Shown here: one piece after another, positions 45,062 through 54,976 of the stretch
How the letters are laid out: the number at the start of each line of letters is the position of its first letter
Numbering within the stretch: the stretch's first letter is position 1
Assembly (NCBI GenBank): GCA_017301975.1
Contig: JAFLEI010000020.1
Span: forward strand, 1-64,000
Direction: 5' to 3'
Length of the DNA stretch: 64,000 bases
Source of the DNA: Verrucomicrobiota bacterium
GTDB taxonomy: Bacteria > Verrucomicrobiota > Verrucomicrobiia > Verrucomicrobiales > Verrucomicrobiaceae
The notes under the pieces: generated by a model
Seen by the model: the letters and a program-made list of their open reading frames with translations, nothing else
Told to the model about the DNA's origin: nothing
The model's database searches: none
Position numbers and translations under genes: made by a program

Positions 45062-45604
45062 ATGACACTCAATCCAAAACTCACCAAGCTGCTCAATGAG
45101 CAGATCAACAATGAAATGTCCTCCAGCTACGTTTACCTCGCCATGGCGGGGTGGTTTGAGGGCACTCCTTATGCCGGCTTTGCGCAGTGGATGTTCGCCC
45201 AGAGCCGCGAAGAGACGGTGCATGCGCTGAAGTTCTACCAGTATCTCGTCGATCGTGATGCCAAAGTGGAATTGCAGCCGATCGCCCAGCCGAAGATGGA
45301 CTACTCTTCGCCGATGGATGCTTTTCAGCACAGCCTCATGCAGGAGGAGAAGGTCACCCAGCAGATCAATGATCTCTACGAAGTCGCCGAGCAGGTCAAA
45401 GACCACGCCTCCAAGAATCTGCTCCTCTGGTTTCTCAATGAACAGATGGAGGAAGAAAAGACCGTGCGCGACATGCTCGACCGCCTCAAGCTCGCCGGCG
45501 ATGACCCGGCCAGCCTCCTCGTTCTTGACCGCGAAGCCGGCAGCCGGCGGTCCGCCGGTGGAGGCTCCCGCCCGGGCATGGCTGGCGTTGGTGCTGGCGC
45601 CTGA
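45062..45604 (+). CDS. ferritin (bacterial non-heme type) with Gly-rich tail
   Basis: Ferritin stores iron as ferrihydrite in a 24-mer cage. The chain of 180 residues contains the helical motifs LLNEQINNEMSSSYVYLAMA, SREETVHALKFYQYLVDR (ferroxidase Glu and His), and LLLWFLNEQMEEEKTVRDML. The last 24 residues form an unusual tail (EAGSRRSAGGGSRPGMAG and on) that normal FtnA lacks. The start at 45062 fits the family; the upstream extension of the frame does not look like protein. Confidence 0.93.
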   Translation: MTLNPKLTKLLNEQINNEMSSSYVYLAMAGWFEGTPYAGFAQWMFAQSREETVHALKFYQYLVDRDAKVELQPIAQPKMDYSSPMDAFQHSLMQEEKVTQQINDLYEVAEQVKDHASKNLLLWFLNEQMEEEKTVRDMLDRLKLAGDDPASLLVLDREAGSRRSAGGGSRPGMAGVGAGA

Positions 45605-45608
45605 TTTT

Positions 45609-48227
45609 TTACGGCAGCAACTGCATGTCCCACGGCCACAAAGGGGTGTACGTGGCGGATTCCACCCAGCCGCGCACGTGTTCGTCGCCGCTGGGTACTT
45701 CCACATAACTCCAGGCTCCGCGTTTTTCGAGCAGCCTCACCTGGCTGCCCGGAGGAAGGGCGATGACATTGCCGGACGTGACCGTGGCGGCTGTGTAGGC
45801 ATTCACGTCGCGTGCCGTGACGACCATCACGTCCTTCAGGCGGTCTCCCGGCTCGGGCCGGATGGCGGCGAAAGTCACTGAAGGAATGAAAATCAGCAGG
45901 CCAACGATGCTGAAAATCAGCGCAAAGGCTCCCGTGTTGCCTTTTCGGGAACCTGCAAGGATCCAGCGCATCAGCGCCAGCAGAATCAGCCAGACGCCTG
46001 CGGATGCGGCTATCACCCAGGTGTTCTTGCCCAGAAGCAGGCTCCACTCAGCCAGCGGAGAGTCCGCCCCAAAGCGGAAGAATCTCACCTTTTCATCCAG
46101 GTGCCGCAGATTCTGCCTCACCTCTGGATTCAAAGGGTCCAGCAGTTCTGCACGCTGGTACCACAAGGCGGCTCGCCCCAGGTCTTCCTGCCGGTAGCGC
46201 GCGTTGGCGATCACGGTGAACACCGCAGAGCTCAAGGCTGGCGGGTGCTGCTTCGTCAGCGATTCGCCAAGATACTGTGCCTGGGTGAATTTGCCTTTCT
46301 CCAGTGCTTCACGCGCCTGTTGATAAACTTGGTCAGGTGAGGGGTCGGCGGCGAAGCTGCTCAAGGTGAGCGCTGCCAGCGTGGCGATGAATAGGGTCGT
46401 CCGTCTCAGCAGAGGTGCCAGTGTGGACAGGATGCGGCTGCGCTCTCCAGCACCGAGTCCTTGTCCGGGCGCGGGTGCCGCAGTAAAGCTTTGCGTCTCA
46501 TACCGGCTGATGATCTGCCGCAGTTCCTCGTCCTGCACATCACCCGGCTGGCTGCGGTGGATGAAATGGGCGGCGCGCTGGAGGAAGTCACGATCTGCGA
46601 GGTTGTTCTCCTCCAGCCCATGCCACAACTCCTGCAACTCGCCCCGGAGTCCGCGTCTGGCTTCGGCGCGATGGCGTCGAAACCAGGTGAAAAGGGCGGC
46701 CAGAATGACGAGTGCCGCCGGAATTGACTGGATGGCCCAAAAACGCGCGCTTGAAGTGAGCGAGACGTTTGCGGCGGTGGTGGTGGGGCTCAGCCAGCGT
46801 GCCTTGGCCGGAACTTTCATGAGGATGTCGCTGATCTGCGGTTTGGGCTGCTGCACGGGCGGCGGCTTCGGGGCCTCCACGCCGCCGCTGCCCTCTGTGG
46901 GTGCAACGGAAGTCGCCAAAACGCCGGGCTTGATGCGCAGCGCTATCGCCGGAGTACGCGCTGCGACGTATTTTTTCTGCGTGGGGCTGAAGTAGCTCAG
47001 CTCAAACGGAGGCAGCTCTGCGTGCACCTTTTCCGGCACAAAGACCATCGAGTAGCCCAGGCGCCGCTGCAGGGCGGGCGTGAGGTTGGGATCGATCGGT
47101 CCATCCACGTTGTAGCGGCGTGGCGGATACGCCTTCCAGCCATCCGGCGGCATCAGGCTGGGCGGGTTCAGAGCGTCAAAATTGCCCGACCCGTCGATGG
47201 TGATGTCCACGGCCAGCGGATCGCCCACACTGAGTTCATTGGGGGTCGCCGTGGCGCTGATGCTGAAATCACCCACGGCCCCGCTGAAGTTGGCCGGCTT
47301 GCCCTCGATAGGAAGCGGTAGAACCTTGATCTTGATCTCCTGGCTTTTCACCACCTGCTTGCGTGGCTCCGCGCCGCCGATGATCATCCCAAAAGGCAGC
47401 CCGCGGCTCATCTGTCTCTGCGTGGCTTCGTCAAAGACTTCATACAGCAGCTCGCACGTGGCGGGGCCTACTTTCAGATCTCCCGCGTGAAGCGCGGAAA
47501 GCGTGCTGCGATAGGTGATGACAATGTAGTCGATGTCATTGATGCGCTGCTGGGTCTGGTCGGCCTGTTGCGGAAAGCGGGCGATGGCAAAATCACTCTT
47601 GTTCACGTCGATCAACCCCACACGACGCAGCATCACGCTGCCGCGCGGTACATACAGGCTGGCGCTGATCGGAACCAGCTCGCCTTGATACACCTCGGTC
47701 TTGCCGACCTCGATCTGAAACAGCGGAATGCTGGCATCTTCGGCCGCAGTGGGAACGGTGGTTGGAGATTCACTGACGATGAGCCGGACTTCGTTGGTTT
47801 TGAGAATCTCTCCGTTCACAAGCACTTCCTGCGGCGGGATGACAAACTCACCCGGTTCGCTGCTGGTCACCCCCCAGGCGAACTGCGTGGAGACGATCTG
47901 CTGGGCGCCAATAATGCTGGTGTTTTGCCGGGTGGTGAGTGGAGAGGTCAGCCCGACCTGCACCGGAAGCCTCAGTTGGGGCTCGCTCTGAATGGTGCCG
48001 TTTTGCACGGTGATGACGTAGCTGACCTCCTGGCCCGTGCGCGCTTGGTCAGGTTGGATGTAGGCACGCACCGTGGCGGCAGAGGCGCTGGTGACGAGGA
48101 GCATCACTAACAGCAGCGCCTGAATCACGGCGGATTGGGTGAGGAAGCTCCACTGGCGAGCTCCCGGAATAAGGGGCATGACCATATGCTGTGCCGTGGG
48201 GGAGGAAGGAGGGAGGCTTTGAATCAT
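45609..48227 (-). CDS. BatD-BatE fusion: oxygen-tolerance protein with TPR and SH3
   Basis: The 872-residue protein starts with a signal (VIQALLLVMLLVTSASA) and a BatD region of about 500 residues (VRAYIQPDQARTGQEVSYVI). A transmembrane helix IPAALVILAALFTWF follows at about residue 510. Midway an embedded signal-like sequence (LFIATLAALTLSSFAADPSP) starts a BatE-like region: TPR-like helices (YQQAREALEKGKFTQAQYL), two further membrane helices and a C-terminal SH3 domain (GSQVRLLEKRGAWSYVEV). This looks like batD and batE joined in frame. It is the last gene of the Bat operon, 55 bp after the BatB/C gene. Confidence 0.85.
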   Translation of the reverse strand: MIQSLPPSSPTAQHMVMPLIPGARQWSFLTQSAVIQALLLVMLLVTSASAATVRAYIQPDQARTGQEVSYVITVQNGTIQSEPQLRLPVQVGLTSPLTTRQNTSIIGAQQIVSTQFAWGVTSSEPGEFVIPPQEVLVNGEILKTNEVRLIVSESPTTVPTAAEDASIPLFQIEVGKTEVYQGELVPISASLYVPRGSVMLRRVGLIDVNKSDFAIARFPQQADQTQQRINDIDYIVITYRSTLSALHAGDLKVGPATCELLYEVFDEATQRQMSRGLPFGMIIGGAEPRKQVVKSQEIKIKVLPLPIEGKPANFSGAVGDFSISATATPNELSVGDPLAVDITIDGSGNFDALNPPSLMPPDGWKAYPPRRYNVDGPIDPNLTPALQRRLGYSMVFVPEKVHAELPPFELSYFSPTQKKYVAARTPAIALRIKPGVLATSVAPTEGSGGVEAPKPPPVQQPKPQISDILMKVPAKARWLSPTTTAANVSLTSSARFWAIQSIPAALVILAALFTWFRRHRAEARRGLRGELQELWHGLEENNLADRDFLQRAAHFIHRSQPGDVQDEELRQIISRYETQSFTAAPAPGQGLGAGERSRILSTLAPLLRRTTLFIATLAALTLSSFAADPSPDQVYQQAREALEKGKFTQAQYLGESLTKQHPPALSSAVFTVIANARYRQEDLGRAALWYQRAELLDPLNPEVRQNLRHLDEKVRFFRFGADSPLAEWSLLLGKNTWVIAASAGVWLILLALMRWILAGSRKGNTGAFALIFSIVGLLIFIPSVTFAAIRPEPGDRLKDVMVVTARDVNAYTAATVTSGNVIALPPGSQVRLLEKRGAWSYVEVPSGDEHVRGWVESATYTPLWPWDMQLLP

Positions 48228-48282
48228 TCGAGCTTGAAATTTCGTTCGTCATTCTTGCTTCGTCATTGCCGACGCTTGCGGC

Positions 48283-50280
48283 TCACCAGTCTTTTTTGTT
48301 CACCGGCGGCGTGTGGTACCGGTTGGTCAGTGGGGCTGTGATTTCGTCCATGTACTGTCGGATGATGCCCTCGGCTTCGCCCGGGGTGTAGCCTGTGCGT
48401 GGATTGCGCTGATCCGATGGGCCTTCCTTCGCGGCTTTTTTATTTTCGTCACCGCCGGGCTTTTCGCCCTCTTTGCCATGCTTTCCTTCTTTCTCGCCGG
48501 GTTCACCGCCGGCGGCTTGAAGTCGTCCTTCGGGCAGTTCTTTCGCGTCTTTGCCGCCGATGCCGTCATCTGCCTCTTTCTTCTCCCCTTTGCCTTCTTT
48601 GGGCTCCTTGGGTTGGCCCTGACCGTCCGGGTCGCTTCCTTGCTGGCCGGCGTCTCCGTCTTCGCCTTCTTCACCTTCCTGGCCTTCGCCCTTGTCGCCT
48701 TTTTGTCCTTTCTTGCCTTTGTCTCCTTTTTTGCCCTGCTTTTCTTCCATCTGCTTCATCACCTGCCGCAGTTGGGTCAGCATTTGGTCCACATAGGCGC
48801 GGTTCTCGCGCAGTTCCTTGTTGTCAGGGTCCAGGTCCTGCGCCGCTTCCAGATGGCGCAGCGCGTCGGTCCATCGTTGGATGGTGATCTTCGGCTGCTG
48901 CTGCAGGCCGCGCGCGCCTTGGTCATAAAGTGTGTGGCCGATGCCTCGATGCGCACGTGCGCGCAGCGCCTTGTCCTGCGTGTGCAGCACTTCGCTGAAG
49001 TTCTTGACGCTGCCATCGTAGTTCGTCAGGTCATGCTCCGCCGTGGCCAGGCCGTAGAGAAGCTCCTCACGCGAGTGCGCGTCGAAGTCCTCGCGTTGGA
49101 GCAGTTCTCCGTAGAGGTCGCGGGCTCTTTTGAAATCGCCGTTTTCCAGCGCTTTGAGCGCATCATCGGGCGTCGGTCCCTTGGATTGAAACAAGAACGC
49201 CAGCATGTCCGCCGGACTTGCTGCCTGCGTCGTGGGAGCAGGGGCGAAAGTGGCGAAAGCCAGTGCCAGCACGACCGGACGTGCGGCGGTGGAACGGGGC
49301 AGGGCGCTGAGGATCCAGGCAAGCATGAGCAGGAATATACCCAGACCAAGGGGCCAGGCAAAGCGCTCAATCGGCCTCGCCGTCTGCCGGTTGGCGGACT
49401 CCTGCTCGGTCAGGCGGTCCAGCACAGGCTGGATGGACTGGCGATTGAGCGGCCGGGTGTCAAGCTTGAGGAAGCGCCCGCCGGTGGCAGAAGCCAGTTG
49501 CTGCAGCACGGCGCTTTGCAGTTGTGAGCGCACCACGTTGCCCGCCTCATCTCGGATGTAGTCGCCTTCTACCTCAGGGTTCGGAATCAGCGTGCCCACG
49601 TCAGTGCCCACCCCCACCGTGACCACCACCACTCCCGCTGCCGAAAGGCGCTGAATGTAGGGCACCAGGTTCGCGTCGGCATCGCCGCCGTCGCTGAAAA
49701 TGACCAGCGCGTAATTGCTCTTGGGCAGGGTTTTGATGGCGCGCAGCGTCACCTCCAGCAGATCGGCCAGATTGCTGCCGCCCCATTCGATGATCGTGTG
49801 GTCAAAGGCCAGCAACGACTCAATGATGGCGTCATGGTCCGTCGTCAGCGGCGCCTGGAGATAGGCCCGGCCCGCAAAGGCCAGCAGCCCGATCCGCTCT
49901 CCGCTCAGTTCCATCACGAGGTCATGCGCTGCCAGGCGTGCGCGTGTGAGCCGGTCCGGTGGCACATCGCGTGCCAGCATGGATCGTGACGTGTCGATGG
50001 CGATGAAGAGGTTGCGTCCCTTGTCCGGAATTTCGAGTTTTTCCTCCCCCCAGCGCGGCTGGGCCACCGCGACGATGAGGCAGGCCATGGCCAACGTGTA
50101 TAACGCATACACCAGCCATGAACGCCAGAGCGAGCGGCCCATGACGAGTGCCGGCCGCAGTCGCGCCGCAGTGAACATCCGCTCCGCTTTGGAGCCGTGC
50201 GCATCCACCAGCAGTTTCAAACCCACGAGCGCGGGAATGATCAGCAGGAACCACAGCAGGTGTTGATGGGCAAAGGTCAT
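48283..50280 (-). CDS. BatB-BatC fusion: VWA domain, TPR and collagen-like acidic/basic tail
   Basis: The 665-residue protein has two N-terminal membrane helices. Its VWA domain has the MIDAS motif FIAIDTSRSM (about 91-100; DxSxS), then LLAFAGRAYLQAPLTTD and FSDGGDAD, followed by a third helix (LGIFLLMLAWILSAL). An embedded signal-like stretch (LALAFATFAPAPTTQAASP) precedes TPR repeats (ALENGDFKRARDLYGELLQ). The tail is rich in Lys, Gly and Glu with collagen-like G-x-y rhythm (KGDKGKKGQKGDKGEGQEG). BatB anchors in the inner membrane with BatA, and BatC-type TPR works in the periplasm. Fusion of the two is inferred from the retained signal-like segment. Confidence 0.85.
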   Translation of the reverse strand: MTFAHQHLLWFLLIIPALVGLKLLVDAHGSKAERMFTAARLRPALVMGRSLWRSWLVYALYTLAMACLIVAVAQPRWGEEKLEIPDKGRNLFIAIDTSRSMLARDVPPDRLTRARLAAHDLVMELSGERIGLLAFAGRAYLQAPLTTDHDAIIESLLAFDHTIIEWGGSNLADLLEVTLRAIKTLPKSNYALVIFSDGGDADANLVPYIQRLSAAGVVVVTVGVGTDVGTLIPNPEVEGDYIRDEAGNVVRSQLQSAVLQQLASATGGRFLKLDTRPLNRQSIQPVLDRLTEQESANRQTARPIERFAWPLGLGIFLLMLAWILSALPRSTAARPVVLALAFATFAPAPTTQAASPADMLAFLFQSKGPTPDDALKALENGDFKRARDLYGELLQREDFDAHSREELLYGLATAEHDLTNYDGSVKNFSEVLHTQDKALRARAHRGIGHTLYDQGARGLQQQPKITIQRWTDALRHLEAAQDLDPDNKELRENRAYVDQMLTQLRQVMKQMEEKQGKKGDKGKKGQKGDKGEGQEGEEGEDGDAGQQGSDPDGQGQPKEPKEGKGEKKEADDGIGGKDAKELPEGRLQAAGGEPGEKEGKHGKEGEKPGGDENKKAAKEGPSDQRNPRTGYTPGEAEGIIRQYMDEITAPLTNRYHTPPVNKKDW

Positions 50281-50285
50281 GACAA

Positions 50286-51314
50286 TCAGGTGGCGACCGG
50301 CTCAGGGGCCGAGTGCAGAAAGGTCAGGGACAGCAGCAGGGCGAGGAACAAAGCGATCGTGGCAACGGTCAGCGGCCATGGAAACAACTCCTCCGTCTCA
50401 ATGATCTTGTGATGTTCGATCTTGGTTTTTTCCAGCTTGTCGATCGTGCTGAAGACATCGCTGAGCGAGCTGAGATTTTGCGCCATGTAGAACTGGCCGC
50501 TGCCGATGGCCGCAACCTCTTTAAGCGTGCCTTCATCAAACAACTGCTGTCCCACCGGCGTGAACGTGCCGCGTCTGGGATCCGGGATGCTGTGGATGCC
50601 CGGCGTGCCGATGGCGATCGTGTAGATCTTGATGCCGAGTGTCGCCGCCAGCTTGGCCGCATCCTGCGGGCTGAGGCGGCCGGAGTTGTTGGCTCCATCC
50701 GTCAGCAGCACGATCACTTTGCTCGGCGATTTTTCACGACGCATGCGGTTTGCCGCGGACGCGATGCCGGACCCGATGGCGGTGCCGTCACCCACCCGCT
50801 GCGTTTGCACGCGGTCGAGGTTGTTGATCAGCCAGTCACGGTCCAGCGTCAGAGGGCAGGGGAGATAGGTTTCACCCGCAAAGGCCACAATGCCGATCTT
50901 GTCACTGCGGCGGCCTTTGATGAAGTCCGCCATCACGCGCTTGGCCGCCGTGAGGCGGTTCACCGGCTGTCCGCCAATATAGAAGTCTTCGATCAGCATC
51001 GACAGCGACACGTCCACCGTCAGCATGATGGAGATGCCCTCGGCTTTCTCTTCTTCGTAGGACAGGATTTTTTGCGGACGCGACAGCGCTGCAATGCCGA
51101 AGGTCAGGCTGATCAGAATCAGGCCAAAAACGAAGCCGCCCATGCGGTTGCGCGCCGGCCTGCCGAGATCACGCAGCAATGAGGTGGTGGGGAATTTGAT
51201 GGCCGCTCTTTTGCCCCGTGCGCCCCGCAGCATGGCCAGCAGCGGCACCAGGGGGAGCACCAGCAGCCACAGCGGGTGGAAAATCTGAAATCCAGGGAGG
51301 CCGGGAATCGTCAT
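50286..51314 (-). CDS. batA: BatA-like VWA membrane protein
   Basis: The 342-residue protein begins at ATG 51314, overlapping the DUF4381 stop by 4 bp. N-terminal helices (WLLVLPLVPLLAML; FGLILISLTFGIAAL) flank a VWA domain with MIDAS VDVSLSMLIED and VLLTDGANNSG. A C-terminal helix (ATIALFLALLLSLTFL) ends the protein. BatA/BatB pairs are required for aerotolerance or stress survival in Bacteroides and relatives. The BatB/C gene begins 5 bp after the stop. A longer start at 51410 is unlikely. Confidence 0.9.
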   Translation of the reverse strand: MTIPGLPGFQIFHPLWLLVLPLVPLLAMLRGARGKRAAIKFPTTSLLRDLGRPARNRMGGFVFGLILISLTFGIAALSRPQKILSYEEEKAEGISIMLTVDVSLSMLIEDFYIGGQPVNRLTAAKRVMADFIKGRRSDKIGIVAFAGETYLPCPLTLDRDWLINNLDRVQTQRVGDGTAIGSGIASAANRMRREKSPSKVIVLLTDGANNSGRLSPQDAAKLAATLGIKIYTIAIGTPGIHSIPDPRRGTFTPVGQQLFDEGTLKEVAAIGSGQFYMAQNLSSLSDVFSTIDKLEKTKIEHHKIIETEELFPWPLTVATIALFLALLLSLTFLHSAPEPVAT

Positions 51315-51871
51315 GGTTTTTCCTCCTCCATGCGTGCAAGTGCCTGGTCGATGAGCATGGTCGATTCCTCCTCCGTGCGCGGAGCAGGCATGAACGAAAT
51401 TTCGTCGCACAGATGTGCCACAGGCTCAAACCGTTCGCGCCACATTCCCTGCGCGCGCGGCACCGGCATGCCGGGCTGTCGGTCCATCTTGCTGTCGAAA
51501 ATTTCGCGTGTGGTGCGGGCTGGCGCTGGCACCTGGTAGCGTTCCTGCAGGTAACGCCGGAGGATCTGCGAGATCCGGTGGCTCACATCCTGCGGCGGGA
51601 TGCTTTGAACCCGTGTGCGCAGGTCATTCAGCGCACGACAGGCCGAGCTCCACGGCTGCCGCAGCGGCGTGGATGGAGTTTCTTTCGGGCGCACCAGCAG
51701 CCACACAATCAGAGCGATTAGCATGCAGAGCAGCAGCACGGCCGCCCAGGGGATCCACCAAGGTGGCGGCAGTGCGACGCTGTCAGGCGGTGGCAGTTCA
51801 GGATGCGGCAGCGGGCCCGGCCCCGGAAACTGCGCCAGCAGGACATGGGTGAAAAACAGAGCGGCCTTCAT
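51311..51871 (-). CDS. DUF4381 membrane protein of the Bat operon
   Basis: The 186-residue protein has a short N-terminal part, a Pro-rich stretch (GPGPLPHPELPPPDS) and a membrane helix (WIPWAAVLLLCMLIALIVWLL). A C-terminal cytoplasmic helical region contains VSHRISQILRRYLQERYQV, as in DUF4381. It overlaps DUF58 upstream (51868-51871) and BatA downstream (51311-51314) by 4 bp each, so it is translated in coupling with both. The role is unknown beyond the operon. Confidence 0.88.
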   Translation of the reverse strand: MKAALFFTHVLLAQFPGPGPLPHPELPPPDSVALPPPWWIPWAAVLLLCMLIALIVWLLVRPKETPSTPLRQPWSSACRALNDLRTRVQSIPPQDVSHRISQILRRYLQERYQVPAPARTTREIFDSKMDRQPGMPVPRAQGMWRERFEPVAHLCDEISFMPAPRTEEESTMLIDQALARMEEEKP

Positions 51872-52788
51872 CCCCGTTTCCTCCTTTTGCGCGAACGGAA
51901 GTAGGCCTTCAAGGCCGGTGCGTAATCTTCGTCGGTCCGCACCGTGATGCGCTCCACTCCACAGCGGCGCAGCAGATGCACCAGCGCGTCCTGTCGTTCC
52001 GCCAGGCGTTGCTCATACTGGTCGCGTATCGCCGGATGGGAGGTGTTGACGAGAAATTGCTCCCCGGTCTCCGGATCTTCGAGGCACACTCGGCCCGCGT
52101 CTGGCAGGGTGATTTCACGCGGGTCCAGAATTTGCGCCGCCACCACGTCATGTTTGGCCCCCAGTGCCCGCAGGCTTTTCTCCCAGCTTTGATCCGTGGT
52201 GAGAAAATCCGACACCAGAATCACCAGCGCCCGATGAGCGATGCGTTCCACCGCAAGATCAAGCGCGGGCTTGATGTCCGTGCGGTGGCTCTTGGGCTCA
52301 TTGTTTAAAATGTCACGAAGGATGCGCAGGGCATGAGGCGCCCCTTTGCGGGCCGGCAGGTAGTGCTCGATGCCGTCGGAGAAAAGCGTCAGCCCCACCT
52401 TGTCCTGATTTTGTACGGCGCTGAACGCGAACACCGCAGCAATCTCTGCCGCACGTTCGCGTTTGGAGTCTTCCTGGCTGCCGTAGTCGCCTGAGCCGCT
52501 CACATCGACGCAGATCATCACCGTCAGTTCGCGCTCCTCCACATACTTCCGCACAAACGGATCATTCATTCGCGCCGTGACATTCCAGTCGATGAAGCGC
52601 ACATCATCCCCCGGCTGGTACTCGCGAAAATCATCAAACTCGATTCCCTGGCCCTTGAAGCGGGAGTGGTACTGTCCGCCCAGCATCTCCTTCACCATGC
52701 CGCGCGTGAGCAGCTCAATGCGCCGCACCCGCTTGAGGATGCGCGTGAGTCTGGCGTCGTTCTCGTTCTGCTCAGTTTCCCGGTTCAC
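51868..52788 (-). CDS. DUF58 domain protein
   Basis: The 306-residue protein carries the DUF58 signature GIEFDDFREYQPGDDVRFIDW (about 48-68) and then a degenerate VWA fold (VMICVDVSGSGDYG with DxSxS). ILVSDFLTTD follows. DUF58 proteins accompany MoxR ATPases and are thought to work with them in complex assembly. The start codon is 13 bp after the MoxR stop, and the stop overlaps the DUF4381 start. Confidence 0.93.
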   Translation of the reverse strand: MNRETEQNENDARLTRILKRVRRIELLTRGMVKEMLGGQYHSRFKGQGIEFDDFREYQPGDDVRFIDWNVTARMNDPFVRKYVEERELTVMICVDVSGSGDYGSQEDSKRERAAEIAAVFAFSAVQNQDKVGLTLFSDGIEHYLPARKGAPHALRILRDILNNEPKSHRTDIKPALDLAVERIAHRALVILVSDFLTTDQSWEKSLRALGAKHDVVAAQILDPREITLPDAGRVCLEDPETGEQFLVNTSHPAIRDQYEQRLAERQDALVHLLRRCGVERITVRTDEDYAPALKAYFRSRKRRKRG

Positions 52789-52801
52789 GGTGTGGGCAGT
52801 G

Positions 52802-53803
<1,002 letters not shown>

Positions 53804-53919
53804 GTGTTTGTGCGGTACAGGTCAACGGGGGCGTTCCCCACGTCAACCTTCAAGGATCAATGTATTAACGCCCCGAACGCCGGTTTATGTTGCTGGAATT
53901 GTAAGACCTTTGGGCTTTC

Positions 53920-54627
53920 ATGCCACCCATGACCCTCCAAGACCTCCGCGAACAAGTCTGTGAAGCCAATCGTGCCCTGGAACCCAGCGGCCTCGTGCGC
54001 CTGACCTGGGGCAACGTCAGCGGCATCGACCGCGCTTCCGGTTTGTGGGCCATCAAACCCAGCGGCGTGGATTATCTGGCTCTCACCCCCTCGGACATCG
54101 TCGTTCTCGATCTCGAAGGCCGTGTGGTGGAGGGGCGGCTGCGGCCTTCGTCTGACACGAAAACGCACCTCGTCCTCTACCGGGAATTTCCAGAGATCGG
54201 CGGCATCACGCACACTCACAGCCTGCATGCCACCATGTTCGCACAGGCCGGGCGGGAGATTCCCTGCTTCGGCACCACTCACGCCGATCACTTCCACGGC
54301 ACCGTGCCACTCGTTCGCGCTCTCACTCCTTCGGAAGTAACTCAGGACTATGAACATTTCACCGGCGTCGCCATCGTCGAGCGTCTGCGCGAGTTGAATT
54401 TGAGCCCCCTCGAAATGCCCGCCGTCCTTCAGCTCCATCACGCCCCGTTTACCTTTGGCAAAAATGCGCTCGATTCGCTGAAAAACAGCATCGCCCTCGA
54501 AATGTGCGCTCAGATGGCCCTCGGCTCGGCCACCCTGAATCCTTCCATAGGCTCAATACCTTCACACATCCTGGACAAGCATCATTTGCGAAAACATGGA
54601 CCGGACGCGTATTACGGACAGAAATAA
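53920..54627 (+). CDS. araD: L-ribulose-5-phosphate 4-epimerase family protein
   Basis: The 235-residue protein shows the class II aldolase/epimerase zinc site: THTHS (about 92-96) and a later LQLHHAPF. Phosphate-binding motifs include TWGNVSGID and IKPSGVDY, with RPSSDTKTHLVLY. AraD interconverts L-ribulose 5-phosphate and D-xylulose 5-phosphate. The C-terminus DKHHLRKHGPDAYYGQ is typical for AraD and separates it from fuculose aldolases. No araA or araB is present nearby. A lipoprotein gene starts 16 bp after the stop. Confidence 0.93.
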   Translation: MPPMTLQDLREQVCEANRALEPSGLVRLTWGNVSGIDRASGLWAIKPSGVDYLALTPSDIVVLDLEGRVVEGRLRPSSDTKTHLVLYREFPEIGGITHTHSLHATMFAQAGREIPCFGTTHADHFHGTVPLVRALTPSEVTQDYEHFTGVAIVERLRELNLSPLEMPAVLQLHHAPFTFGKNALDSLKNSIALEMCAQMALGSATLNPSIGSIPSHILDKHHLRKHGPDAYYGQK

Positions 54628-54643
54628 CCCCTTCCTCCTTCTG

Positions 54644-54877
54644 ATGAAAACTCGCAAGCCTCTCTATCCCCTCTGTTTTCAACAGCTCATGCTGCTGGCC
54701 ACATGCCTCCTTTCCGCATGCTCCAGCGAAAGGAGGGACCGGCTCTGGCAGAAACTCGATCCTGCCGGTTACAAGCATGCCCACAGCGAGAGCTTCAACG
54801 GGGCCAGAGCTGTGCCCACTCCCCAGATCGACCATTCCTCGGAATCCGATGACATCCCGTTGGAACTCAGTGAATAA
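54644..54877 (+). CDS. small lipoprotein
   Basis: The ATG at 54644 gives 77 residues with a signal ending in a lipobox, LLATCLLSAC (about 14-24 of the chain). The mature part (SSERRDRLWQKLDPAGYKHA) is short, polar and acidic at its end. It is 16 bp downstream of araD and may be co-transcribed. Family and function are unknown. Confidence 0.65.
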   Translation: MKTRKPLYPLCFQQLMLLATCLLSACSSERRDRLWQKLDPAGYKHAHSESFNGARAVPTPQIDHSSESDDIPLELSE

Positions 54878-54892
54878 AAACCAGAATCGATG

Positions 54893-54942
54893 CCGCTTAG
54901 GCACTAAGCGGATCGGTCGTACTAATTAAAGCTTGGCTTAGT
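54893..54942 (+). promoter_or_regulatory. mutually exclusive hairpins upstream of redB-kinase operon
   Basis: ccgcttag (54893-54900) pairs perfectly with ctaagcgg (54904-54911) across a 3-nt loop. The segment actaagc (54903-54909) also pairs perfectly with gcttagt (54936-54942). The two stems share the middle arm, so only one can form at a time, as in attenuators. No poly-U follows either stem, so any role is inferred. Confidence 0.4.
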
Positions 54943-54976
54943 TGGGGGGCTTTGGCGCTGACCCTTATGTTTGGGG

